Source of the DNA: Polytrichum commune
Taxonomy: Eukaryota; Streptophyta; Polytrichopsida; Polytrichales; Polytrichaceae
DNA: 64,000 nucleotides
Reading direction: 5' to 3'
Assembly (NCBI GenBank): GCA_950295325.1
Contig: OX485809.1
Coordinates: 12,522,001-12,586,000 of the forward strand
Of this stretch, positions 35,123 to 44,871 are shown one piece after another (within the stretch, counting starts at the first letter, position 1; each line of letters opens with the position of its first letter). The translations under genes were made by a program, and so were the position numbers. Below the pieces are notes generated by a model, which was given only the letters and a program-made list of their open reading frames with translations, did not search any database and had not been told where the DNA came from.

Positions 35123-36373
35123 TCTAAATGCTGGAAGTTTGATATATCAACCAAAATTGAAAATCGAAATCAATATGCATATGACCCCCCCCCCTAACCT
35201 TATGACCTTAATGCCCTTGAACCTGAATTGACTTGATTTCTAACTTCAAACTGAAATCCCTACAGACTATGCTCGGCCCCGAATGGACTCTCTAAAGGTT
35301 GCAAGTTTGATATATAAGCCAAAATTGAAAATCTAAAATCATTATGAATATAACCCCCCCCCTTAACCTTATGACCTTAATGCCCTTGAACCTGAATTGA
35401 GTTGAATTCTAACTTCAAACTGAAATCCCTAGATACTATGGTCGGCCCCGAATGGACTCTCTAAAGGCAACAAGTTTGATATATACGCCAAAATTGAAAA
35501 TCTAAAATCATTATGAATATGACCCCCCCCCCCTAACCTTATGACATTAATGCCCTTGAACCTGAATTGACTTGAATTCTAACTTCAAACTGAAATCCCT
35601 ACAGACTATGCTCGGCCCCGAATGGACTCTCTAAAGCTTGCAAGTTTGATATATAAGCCAAAATTGAAAATCTAAAAGCATTATGAATATGACCCCCCCC
35701 CCTAGCCTTATGACCTTAATGCCCTTGAACCTGAATTGACTTGAATTCTAACTTCAAATTGAAATCCCTAGATACTATGCTTGGCCCCGAATGGACTCTC
35801 TAAAGGCTGCAAGTTTGATATATACGCCAAAATTGAAAATCTAAAATCAATATGAATATCACCCCCCCCCCCTAGCCTTATGACCTTAATGCCCTTGAAC
35901 CTGAATTGACTTGAATTCTAACTTCAAACTAAAATCCCTACAGACTATGCTCGGCCCCGAATGGACTTTTTAAAGGCAAGAAGTTTGATATATCAGCCAA
36001 AATTGAAAATCGAAATCAATATGCATATGACCCCCCCCCCCTTACCTTATGACCTTAATGCCCTTGAACCTGAATTGACTTGAATTCTAACTTCAAACTC
36101 AAATCCCTAGATACTATGCTCGGCCCCGAATGGACTCTCTAAAGGCAAGAAGTTTGATATATAAGCCAAAATTGAAAATCTAAAATCATTATGAATATGA
36201 CCCACTAACCCTATGACCTTGAAACCCTTGAATCTGAATTGACTTGAATTCTACCTTCAAACTAAAATCCCTACAGACTAGGCTCGGCCCCGAATGGACC
36301 CTCTCAAGGCTGGAAGTTTGATATATCAGTCAAACTTGAAAATCGAAATCAATATGCATATGACCCCCCCCCC
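35105..36373. repeat. 169-bp tandem array with poly-C tracts (MULE-B, intron of gene P)
   Basis: Seven and a half units. The landmark end of 'cggcccc' recurs at 35280, 35449, 35619, 35788, 35958, 36127 and 36291, giving periods of 169-170 bp (last 164). Most units contain a run of 8 to 11 C after 'tatga', and all carry TCGGCCCCGA or a one-base variant. The array lies in the intron between exon 2 (36630) and exon 3 of gene P, the same intron that holds the unrelated 304-bp array in MULE-A. Confidence 0.92.
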
Positions 36374-36629
36374 CTAACACATTTGGGAGGCAACTCACCA
36401 TTTCCAATTGAGAGTGAACAGAATCCGCACACCCGGCCATTATCCCGCCCTCAACCTCCTCTGCGTCTCCAATCCGTGACTAAACAACTTCTATGGGAAG
36501 AAGATAGAAGAAGAGGAAGGTGCCCTGAATCCTCGTTTTCCTAGTCTCGGACCCTAAACCCTAAAAACCACATTCAAGAAAGATTGCAGATTATGGGTTT
36601 GGCTTTCGGTTTAGGGCTTCACATATTAC

Positions 36630-37361
36630 CTCTTCTCTGAATTGATTATTGCCATTGTCCATGCTGCCTTCGCAAAGATCAACAACATCGGCATCGCCGT
36701 CGAATTCTCCAAGGCTCTGTTAAGTATATTTTGCATTTCCTCATTAGCTATGAACTTACCCTTAGAAATTGCAAGCATTGAAAATTAACATTACGCTAAA
36801 CCCTTACAGTAGAAATCACCATTTTTACACAATATTCACAAACCTGCTGCTCACTGTGAACTGATGTTGAGGCACTCGAGGCTCCCCAAGGTTGAAGTTG
36901 TGTATGTGTCATTCCCTGTTCCTGATGCCCAATCCAATTCCTATTTACATTCCATCACCCAACATATAAAAAATAACATAATTGAAAGCTAATGGGTCTC
37001 GACTGTTCTAATTCTCCGTGAGAATGGTTCACATTTCGTTTTTAAAGAAAACAATATCATGAGGATTTTAGATATACAACACCTCACTGCCCCCTTTGTC
37101 ATCTGGGTTGTCTTCCTCCGTTACTGGAAATAAAACGATGGGAGCAACCTCCGCCTTTTCAAATGACTCAACATTTCGTTTTGAACGACTGTGAGTAGCC
37201 TTTGTTGAATTATCCCCTTTTCTTCCCATGGTTGACCTCAATTTGTACGGGGTCACTACCTTATCTCTAGTAGCGAACCTCTCCTTTCTCTCAATGCGCC
37301 TCTGTTTCTGAATAGTCTTCCTCTCTTCTCGATCTGCTCTCGCTCTCGACCGAGTGTTCAT
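36630..37361 (-). pseudogene. gene P of MULE-B, exons 1 and 2
   Basis: Exon 1 (37361-37083, 93 codons) starts MNTRSRARADREERKTIQ, a basic N-terminus, and ends at a GTGTTG donor. Exon 2 (36716-36630, 29 codons, acidic, ending NQFREE before a GTAATA donor) follows a TTAACAG acceptor. Both exons are whole-codon in phase, like the MULE-A pair, whose second exon is longer (86 codons). This is the 5' end of the gene that continues at 35122, 34959 and 21146. The intron between exons 2 and 3 includes a short plant telo-box-like run (accctaaaccctaaa, 36551-36565). Confidence 0.65.
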
Positions 37362-37732
37362 CTCTAACCATACTCAAGCATCTATGCGCCATCATTATGT
37401 TCCTATTATCTTGGATTTAGATAATTAACCTGCAGTTTCTTTATTTATTCCTCGTTTTATCCACACTGCATTAAAACACTACAAAAGGCGCCGCTATTGT
37501 CTATCTACCTAATCGGTGTCAGCTATATTGTTGTGATTAAGGGATGACTACTATTGTAGTACATCCTATTCATACATGACACAGGTTGTCTAGAATTTAC
37601 ATAAATAACTATTGACTATTAATTGATCTATCAGGTTATCATATATTAGGGCATTGTTGTCCACCCTAGGTGTATATAATATCTGATTACTTGTACCCAT
37701 TCCTTCATCTCATCTCATGATATTCTTCTCCA
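37362..37732. promoter_or_regulatory. divergent promoter of MULE-B
   Basis: A 371-bp gap between oppositely transcribed start codons, well conserved with 9114-9485. TATATAA at 37673-37679 faces right. Confidence 0.6.
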
Positions 37733-38161
37733 ATGGGTACTGACTCAAGTCTCCCGAGCCTTGCTCCTTTACGTGCTCCTAGTTCATCACAAATCCACAC
37801 CACGTCGTCTTTCCCCGGTTTTGCAGACGTCGACAACATGAAGAGTCTAAACCCACCTGATTGCTCAGTTACTCCGGCGGTCGCAGTTCAGAGTCCACAT
37901 CCCCAGATTCCATCTTTGCAGACGGATGTTGCAACGTTGATAGAGAACAAGTCTACTTTACAGACTCATGCCTATTCTAGAGTAGGAGTTATTAAACCGG
38001 GCACTTACTCTAGATCTCTATTAGGGAGTGCCCCACGTCCCCAAGGTCAGGGACTCGGATGTGCAGGATGCACTGCAGTTCATAGTTTAGGGATTGACCA
38101 TTGTCATAAACATGAGTGTGACAAAAATGGCAAAGGGCCCCATAAGCGTATTCGTCGTTAA
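37733..38161 (+). CDS. 142-residue Cys/His protein of the MULE (copy B)
   Basis: Same length, start and stop as 9486-9914, with the C-terminal GCAGCTAVHSLGIDHCHKH fully conserved and changes concentrated in the Ser/Pro-rich N-terminal half (residues 20-70). The basic tail reads GPHKRIRR. That spread of changes suggests the C-terminal Cys/His part is the constrained portion. The stop is followed, 387 bases on, by the transposase start. Function unknown. Confidence 0.68.
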   Translation: MGTDSSLPSLAPLRAPSSSQIHTTSSFPGFADVDNMKSLNPPDCSVTPAVAVQSPHPQIPSLQTDVATLIENKSTLQTHAYSRVGVIKPGTYSRSLLGSAPRPQGQGLGCAGCTAVHSLGIDHCHKHECDKNGKGPHKRIRR

Positions 38162-38547
38162 TCTCAATTGTTTAGGATTTATTATTGTATGCCTATTATC
38201 ATGCTCTCCACATTATTCGTGGCGGCCGTCATTCTTATGACCTTATTTGCCAATATATATTATAATCATCAATGTTTAGAATGTATGTCTGTTGTTGGAT
38301 TAAAATATTTGATATGTTTGCCTGTTATAGGATTCTACTATTCAATATCTTGCATATCTCGTACTTGCATCTAAAATTGGTTTTTCAGCCGTCTTTCATC
38401 TTCCTATGCATGACTCTCTATTAACATCTGTAATTCCGCTTGCTGGTACATAAGTTGCCAGTTGGCTCTGTAATTCCTTTCCTGTTATATATTATTGCCA
38501 TTTCAATGTTCAGAGGACTTGTTTTGATCAGAGTTCTGTCGTACACT

Positions 38548-41500
38548 ATGGCCCTGCTTCGTGCTGAATCTCATTCTGTTCCGGTCCTCTTTCCATTAGG
38601 TGAAGACAGTCATGCTAGTCACTTGTGCAACTTTGAGTTTGAGGTTTCAGTATCGTGAGGTCACTATCTTTGTCGAAGAAGAAGTTTTTGACGATCATAC
38701 CGGTCTAGTTTCACATGCAGTTCGTCAGACTAGAGTTGAGAATGATGACGGTTCGTTCTAGTTGCTGAAGCCTGGAAAATATCGCGTATATGGAGTCTCT
38801 GAGTCTATGTTTGATTGTTCGACTGAACTTCTAACACCTAGGGAGTCGTCCACTATTAGCATTGAGAGACCGTTGTTGTCCAAGGTCAAAATTGAGCCCG
38901 GTCTAAATACAATTTATGAGTTGAGTGATGATTCCGGCGGTGATGTAGAAGTTTTAAAGTCAGATAGTGAAGTCCGACCTTCGCTCTCTACAGAAGCAGT
39001 TCGCCAGGAAAGAACTCCTCCTGTTAGTCCCTCTAGTCATCCTGGTCAGGCCAAGGTTGTGGCAAGTCCTGCTCTCAGTATCATTCATTCCTTGATGCGT
39101 CTTGGAGCTCGTAAGCGGTCCAAAAGTGTGTTGTCTCGAATTAACTTTGATGCGATCAGACTCCAGCAGGTTGATTACCTTCCCCTTCGTTACGATGGGG
39201 ACGTTATCTCTGAATTTCCACCTGTAGGTGACCATGGGCAGATTACAAAGGCCAAGCAGCTTCAAGGAATGGACAGAAGGTACGATGGCCATGCTTGGTC
39301 TCGCACAATTACATCCAATATTCAGAATGATCTCAAGCTTTTGTTTCGTACATCTTCTTGTTTGGGCCACCTCCATTGCGACAATCATGCCTGTGAGTAT
39401 CTTCAGCGAGACCACAGGACTTCCAAAGTGAATGAAACAGAGTGGGAAGGATTATCTGAGAAATTGTTTGAAGTAGGGTCCAAACCTCCTGTTGGTTCCA
39501 CAGTTGTTTGCAAATCCTGTAATGTCCCTCCCACCTGTGTAGCTGTCTGCACTGCCAAGATCTACTATGTTACTGGGACACCTCACATGACGAGGGCTTG
39601 TGTGCACTTGGGATCTCATGACCATCCCGTGAAGTCAGGTGAACATCGGGACTTCATCGATTTGACAGACAGCTTGATTGGGGATCAAGTCGAACGCACC
39701 CCCTCAGCCACTCGCTCTACTATTGTGCTTGAAACTGCAAAGGAAGTACTGGGTCCACTCCTCCTTGCTAAAGAAGGTGACCCACAGAAGATCTTGGAGT
39801 TGGACGAACTGCAAGTTATTTTCGATCGGTGTAAGCACCTAACCTCGCCCAACATTCGTAACGCAGTTACCACGTTTAGGACTATGCGTCGCTTTGGAGT
39901 CATGGACAGTATTACCAAGTTACGCGGTGCTAGCAATTGGAGGTTCGTGCAGCAGAATAGGTTTCCAGGGCAAGGAGCGGACATGGACAAGGTCTTTGTC
40001 TTCAAGATGTCTGAAGTTGGGCCGGGCAGCGGCGTCGACCTCGTCAAACGAATGCAGCCCGGTGGTGACCTGGAGAACTCGTGGATAATGTTTGACCATG
40101 TCAAACGGGCCAGGTCGTGGACCACAATGGCTTGCCATGTGTACGATTCCACATATTGCCGTGTCATGACCATCACAGTATGCGACATGCAGTCTGAAGA
40201 TGTTGTTGCCCAGTCAGTCGTGTGGAAGAACTTGAACGCTCTCATGGCTCAACATGGAGTGCACAAAGTAAATTTTAAGGGTTTCATGGCCGACAGTGCC
40301 CAAGCCAACTGGAATGTTGTTCGAATCATATACGGAAGTGGAGATGCGTATGAGAAGATGGTGGACAGAGAGAGGACTTGTCTTTTCCATTGGACACAGT
40401 CCTTGGAGAAACATACCAAGGCCGATATCCATCAAGACCTGCAATATCAGCATCGAATATTATGCCAGCAATACAAGAATGCGAAATCGATGGCGGAGGC
40501 AGAGACAAAGTTTTTGGCAATTCGGGCATGGTGGATGTCATCCGGTGCAGCAACTGAACAAGCTCTACCTCGACTGGAGCTCTGGCTGGCGTTCTGGCAT
40601 TTCCGTTACCGCCAATGGGGTGGATTTATGGATTTGGCAAGTATCCTTTCCTATATATTTCACTCTTTATAGTTCAACTACATTGATATCCCCTAAAACC
40701 TAAATCGAACTCTATGGGCATTGCAGGATCTAAGTGAAGCTGAACTAGCGGAAATGCCATCCTGTAACCTTGCTGAATCTATCCATAACAAGTGGAAGCA
40801 GCAATCCGGCGATCGAGGCAGCGACCTTTATGTGGCAACAGTCGATGATTTCGTGCGTGCTTTCATGCAGTGCTCAGCATATTCCCAATTCCTAAAGGGA
40901 GACAACCCTGGAATTGGACCCTCGAAGGAGGAATTGAAGCTGAGGCGTGCTCAGAGGTCTGCCGCAAAAACAGGAATATCAAAACCGCTGCATGAGGCCA
41001 TCTTGAAGATGCCTGGCGGTGACGAGTGGTGCACCAGGACTCCCCACCTTGAAGGGGAAGAGGTATTTGTTCCTATGAAGCGTAAACCAGACACTGCTTT
41101 CGGTGACGAACATGAATCTCACAGGCCAGACAAAATCAGTATATCCCGACCTTGCGTCCAAACCAGATTTGCCCGACTTGACGATTCTCCACCTCATGTG
41201 ACAATTCCAGATTCTCCCACAACTCCAGATTCTCCCGTAAACGCAGATGAAGAGCAGCCGCAACTTCCAACACACGTAGCTCCGCAGCAGGTGGATCGAC
41301 ACCACGTCACCGCGATTGAGGAGACATTATGCAACCCTGCCCAGTGGCACATCACACGGCTGCCTAAGACCTCTGCGAAGGCTTGCTTTGCTCTACAAGC
41401 AATCACCAAGAAGAAGTGCGTCGCTCGGATTGTACAAGACGGGAAGAGCACCGCTGCACCTACCTACTCAGGCCTCATGGATAACTTTCGGAAGAAGAGA

Positions 41501-42193
41501 TTGGACCCTCAAGACTTCTTTTTCTGCAATGACGACATTGAGAGATGCGTTAAGGGGACAAAAAGAAGATGGGTGGTCTCAGTCCCGAACGTTCCGGAGG
41601 TATGGCCGGTTAAGTTGGGGACCAACTTAACCTGCAAAGAGATCCTCTCCTTAGAAAACGCAGGATTTAGACTGCCCCAGCGGAAAGAAATGACACCTTC
41701 CAGAAATTTTCAGGACCACCCGTTACCTTTGGACTTAGCAAGCTACACGACACCTGCATATCCGGATGAGTTTCCCACCCGGCGTTCAGGGAAGTTGATT
41801 AGGCGCAACAAGAAGGCCCCGTCAACAAAACACGCCAATAATTGTGCCTCAGCCCTATCACTGAAAGCCAAAGTGCACAAATTGTGCATGCTTCCAGCCC
41901 CTGCCTTAGGATGCATAGTCTCGTTGGATTCCAGCACGCCCCCAAAGGTTCAGCAATACTACTTGACGATTTCGCAGCTGCCAGCATGCACTTGTCCTAA
42001 CTTCAAGGAGATGGCAACTAAGGCAATTGGAAAACGGGGTCAATGGGCCAACTGTAAGCATTTGTACTATTTGTTTACTGTACTGTGTGGTTTGAACTCA
42101 GATTCAGACACGTTCATTCATGCAGCTAGTTTTAGCTTCAACGAAGTGAAGCGAGTTTTGCAAGCTGGTTTATTGAAGTACCTTGACTCTTAG
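38548..42193 (+). pseudogene. Mutator-like transposase of MULE-B (nearly intact)
   Basis: About 1,190 residues in two exons (38548-40636 and 40727-42193) joined across an intron with a GC donor. Domains: N-terminal MALLRAESHSVPVLFPLGED; WRKY-GCM1-type zinc finger at 39355-39631 (CLGHLHCDNHAC, CKSCNVPPTC, GSHDHPV); transposase core with MFDHVKRARSWTTMACHVYD (40090-40150), GFMADSAQANWNVVRI (40280-40330) and RTCLFHW; WHFRYRQWGGFM; a possible zinc-binding stretch FFFCNDDIERC (41516-41550); SWIM finger CTCPNF...NCKHLYYLF (41990-42075). Two aspartates are plausible catalytic residues; I could not place the third acidic residue. Damage is slight: two bases fewer than MULE-A near 38615, shifting frame, and TAG at 38759. 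From 38762 the frame is open to the end. WRKY-GCM1 plus SWIM around a DDE core is a known MULE architecture. Confidence 0.85.
40637..40726 (+). other. GC-AG intron of the MULE-B transposase
   Basis: A 90-bp intron with donor TTG|GCAAGT and acceptor TTGCAG. It sits at the position of the MULE-A intron (14267-14389), whose donor is a normal GTGAGT. Splicing joins GGFMDL to DLSEAELAEMPSC, matching GGFMQL and NFTDSELAEMPSC. Confidence 0.8.
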
Positions 42194-42593
42194 AGTTTTC
42201 TGTTTCTTTGAAGAAACATACGTATGCAAGATTTTTTATAATCATAATGTAGTGAGACTAAAAGGGCCACTACAAGACATTTGACGCACCACATGTATTT
42301 CTTTTTTCCAAAGTTGCGTGACCCTTTTGGAGTACCACTATTTCTTATTATACTGAAACAGTACGTGTTTGACTTGACCTAAATCCATATTTATTATTGA
42401 TATTAGTTCCAAATGTTCAATTTAACACCCTAAATCATATTTTTCACTGATACAATAACGTTTTTTCCTATATCAGAGCCCTTAATTGCCCACGGTCATA
42501 GGTCCCACTGTTCACTAAGTTTAGAAAAAAAATTACTAAAAATATATGTAGTAAAAAAATACCCTGAACTTACTGCTTAAAATAACATTTTAA

Positions 42594-42643
42594 TCAAAAT
42601 ATCTCGGAAGTTACCGCTCACCGCTCGCAAAATAGCTTCGTCC
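42594..42643 (-). repeat. right terminal inverted repeat of MULE-B
   Basis: The minus strand begins GGACGAAGCTATTTTGCGAG. Compared with the left end it has an extra 'ggtgagc' after position 24. The region 42194-42593 is the AT-rich 3' flank of the transposase, with nothing else visible. Confidence 0.9.
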
Positions 42644-42653
42644 TCCATGCGTC

Positions 42654-43019
42654 CAACAACGCAACAAGTGGGAGTCAGCCCTCAACGTCGACGGACAAAT
42701 CACCTCCGTCACAATGATACCTCACCCAGGGATCGGGTGCATCATTCTCTTCCAGTCCCGAAAGAAGGCTAAGGTTGAAGACTACCGTATCTCTATCAAC
42801 ACCTTCCCGTCTTGCACATGCCCGGATTTCGTGGAGATGTCAGCAAGAGCACTTGGGAAGCGGCGCCCTTGGGTGAAATGCAAGCACTTGTACTTCATCT
42901 TCCGTGTGACCTGCAACTTGGATCAATACCAAGACACTTTCATCCATGCTCCGAGCCTTAGTTTCAATGAAGTGAAGCACCTCCTCGAAAGTGGCATCAT
43001 GAAGCATGTGGGACCTTAG
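42654..43019 (+). pseudogene. 3' end of the MULE-A transposase (SWIM domain)
   Basis: Continues the MULE-A frame interrupted at 15431: QQRNKWESALNVDG, then HPGIGCIILFQ, the SWIM finger CTCPDF...KCKHLYFIF, and SFNEVKHLLESGIMKHVGP with a stop at 43017. Read alone it looks like a 101-residue gene from an ATG at 42714. The flanking duplication, equal residue count and match to MULE-B's own C-terminus show that it is an exon end. It is undamaged. Confidence 0.88.
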
Positions 43020-43596
43020 CGTGGATACCTATAGAAGCTAGGCTTCCCCCCCTTATTTATAAGTTGTCGCTAAGTATTATTGCGTTGAGTATACTATAGT
43101 ATGAGTGCACATTTTCCGAAAATATCGCTGATATATCAGACCTATCATTATCTACATGATGTGAATTGTATTCATTTTTAGATATATATAAAGGTTTCTA
43201 AATATTTATGGGTCTCTACTTCCAACGGTAGTTTTAGATGTTATTGAATGGTACGAATTTTGCTACTTTGCTTGAATGCTTGAATTTCTTGACTTAGAAT
43301 TTTCTCTTACGTTGTAACCATAGCCTATGATTAAGCAGCTCTCACCATAATATGGACAGTCAAAATTTCCCTGGTTTAATTAGATCATGTGAACTAGTCT
43401 CTCTGAAAGGTACCGTAAAACCAAGTCTTTGTCCTTAAAGCCCTCAAAATTTGCACAGAAATAGGTCCATCATTTTTACTAAAAAAAAAGGTCCCACGAT
43501 TTTTTCTATTTATATTTTCTAAATTTGGAAATTTTATTACTATAATTGGAAAGCGTTGATTTTTTTCTGCTCACCGCTCACACGGTAGCGTCGTTG
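43020..43596 (+). other. 3' flank and right terminus of MULE-A
   Basis: An AT-rich non-coding stretch ending in a TIR-like segment (43567-43596, 'gctcaccgctcacac...cgtcgttg'), similar to MULE-B's right end. E2 gag starts at 43597. The expected 9-10 bp duplication would be ACTTCCGGAC, but its partner is off-window. Confidence 0.7.
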
Positions 43597-43883
43597 ACTT
43601 CCGGACGGAACTCGTTTAAGAACTCTCTTTGTAGTTGATTCCAACTTCTAAAATGACCCTCGGCATGATCCGTATACCACTCATAGGCTTCGCCCTCTAA
43701 GGTGGTGGGAAACCACATTAACCAATAACCCGGATTAATCACGAGGGAGCTAGCCAACCTCTCCATATACCTCTCCATATGCCTTGAAAGATCCTCATCC
43801 TTAGTTCCATAAAACTTAGGAAAGTGGGACTGTATGTCCACCGCTTGTAAGTTTTGTGGAACTACAATGGGTAAGCCTCTCGG
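43597..43883 (-). pseudogene. gag: gag core of E2, distal piece
   Basis: Encodes RGLPIVVPQNLQAVDIQS through LEGEAYEWYTDHAEGHFRSW to LNEFRPEV, nearly the same as E1 at 3200-2900. It is cut at the right by RT3 and at the left by MULE-A. Confidence 0.85.
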
Positions 43884-44871
43884 TGTCGCAACCCTTGCTA
43901 ATCCCCCTTGACAATCTTGCCAATTTTCAATTCTAGCAAAGGTTACGAGCGCTAACCATTCGCATTCCGCCATGCCAATGGTTAGCTCCTCCTACCCCGG
44001 ACCTTATAGTTCATAGGAGGGAACCAACCCTCCTACTTTGCTTTCGGGACTCACCCCTTAATCGGTAACCCATTTCTTGGATGTGGACTTCCATCCATGG
44101 AAATCCAATCCTATGTTGATCATCGCGTTGCCGGAGCAACACTACAACAACCCGAACCATACTAGGCAACTATGGCCTCACATTGGGCCAATGCCCATGG
44201 AGGCCGTGCCGTTCGGCCTCGGGTGGGTGAGGCCACACCACCTCACCCATATAAGCCTCTAGGACTTCACGCGGGGCCCCTACCCCACCGTCAACCAACC
44301 TCTTGTCTCTCTACCCAGAGTTGGGGCCAAGTGGACATTTTCCTTTAGCTGCTGGGCCTAGAACCCCCCCAGCAGCTTCAGACCATCATAACTTCCTTGT
44401 ATGATGTCTGATCATAACAACCAACCACTCCATCCTCATCTACGCTTCACGTAGATGCCGATGGACTCCTCACTTGCCCCATTTGGGCAAGTCTTGAGGA
44501 AGTTATGCCTGTTTGAACCTTGGCAGTCCCGGGAATCACTCCCAGGCACTGCTGTACCAGGGCGCTGTCCCGGGACAGCGCCCCACTTAAATGGCCATAA
44601 CTCCTAGCTCACACCTCCGATTGAGGTGTTCTTGAGCTTTCTAGAATCACCACGCCATGAGCTACGCATAACTCATGGCCTTACCCTTGTGCCTCCTAAT
44701 CTTCGTGGGTGGGAGGCGTTCCCAACGCCCGGGGCCCTCACCCACACTAGGATCACTTGGGCCCTCTCACCAACGGCGCCACAAGTCCCGGGTGTCACTC
44801 CGGGGTCCCCCTTGTGCCCATGGTGTTTCGGCCACTCCTCATGGAGAGGTGCGCGACACTCACCCCCACCA

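Larger units (their letters stand above)
15432..42643 (+). mobile_element. MULE-B: complete-ended Mutator-like element with ParB-methyltransferase cargo
   Basis: Bounded by terminal inverted repeats: GGGAAAAGCTATTTTGCGAG at 15432, and GGACGAAGCTATTTTGCGAG on the minus strand at 42643. The first 24 bases match at 21 positions and the ends stay similar for about 50 bp. The 10-bp duplication TCCATGCGTC flanks it (15422-15431 and 42644-42653). Subtracting RT2 and its duplication (13,812 bp) leaves about 13.4 kb. Genes: gene P, leftward (37361 to 16457); divergent promoter (37362-37732); the 142-residue gene; the transposase (38548-42193). It lies inside MULE-A's transposase, where removing it restores an open frame of the same length as its own (39 residues between RR and GCI in both). 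TIRs, a 9-11 bp duplication and the transposase type fit Mutator. Confidence 0.92.
6105..43596 (+). mobile_element. MULE-A: Mutator-like element, left end off-window
   Basis: Outer of two related Mutator-like elements. Its right end at about 43596 is TIR-like. The terminal 30 bases match MULE-B's right end at 22 of 30 ungapped positions, including GAGCGGTGAGC. E2 gag begins directly after it (43597), so MULE-A had inserted into E2. Contents left to right: a methyltransferase exon fragment (6105-6153), a tandem array (6350-8450), the first two exons of gene P, a divergent promoter, the 142-residue gene, and the transposase. The transposase is interrupted by a MITE, a solo LTR and finally MULE-B. 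The left terminus and second target duplication are outside the window. Confidence 0.8.

Noticed and set aside
35105-36373. CRISPR-like array
   Set aside because: Whole 169-bp units repeat with no unique spacers, in a plant transposon.
36570-36716. Captured host gene fragment on the plus strand (IIAIVHAAFAKINNIGIAVE)
   Set aside because: The minus strand gives a phase-correct exon with acceptor and donor matching exon 2 of gene P in MULE-A; the plus reading has no such support.
42714-43019. Independent 101-residue SWIM-domain gene
   Set aside because: The frame opens upstream to the MULE-B target duplication and continues the MULE-A transposase interrupted at 15431.
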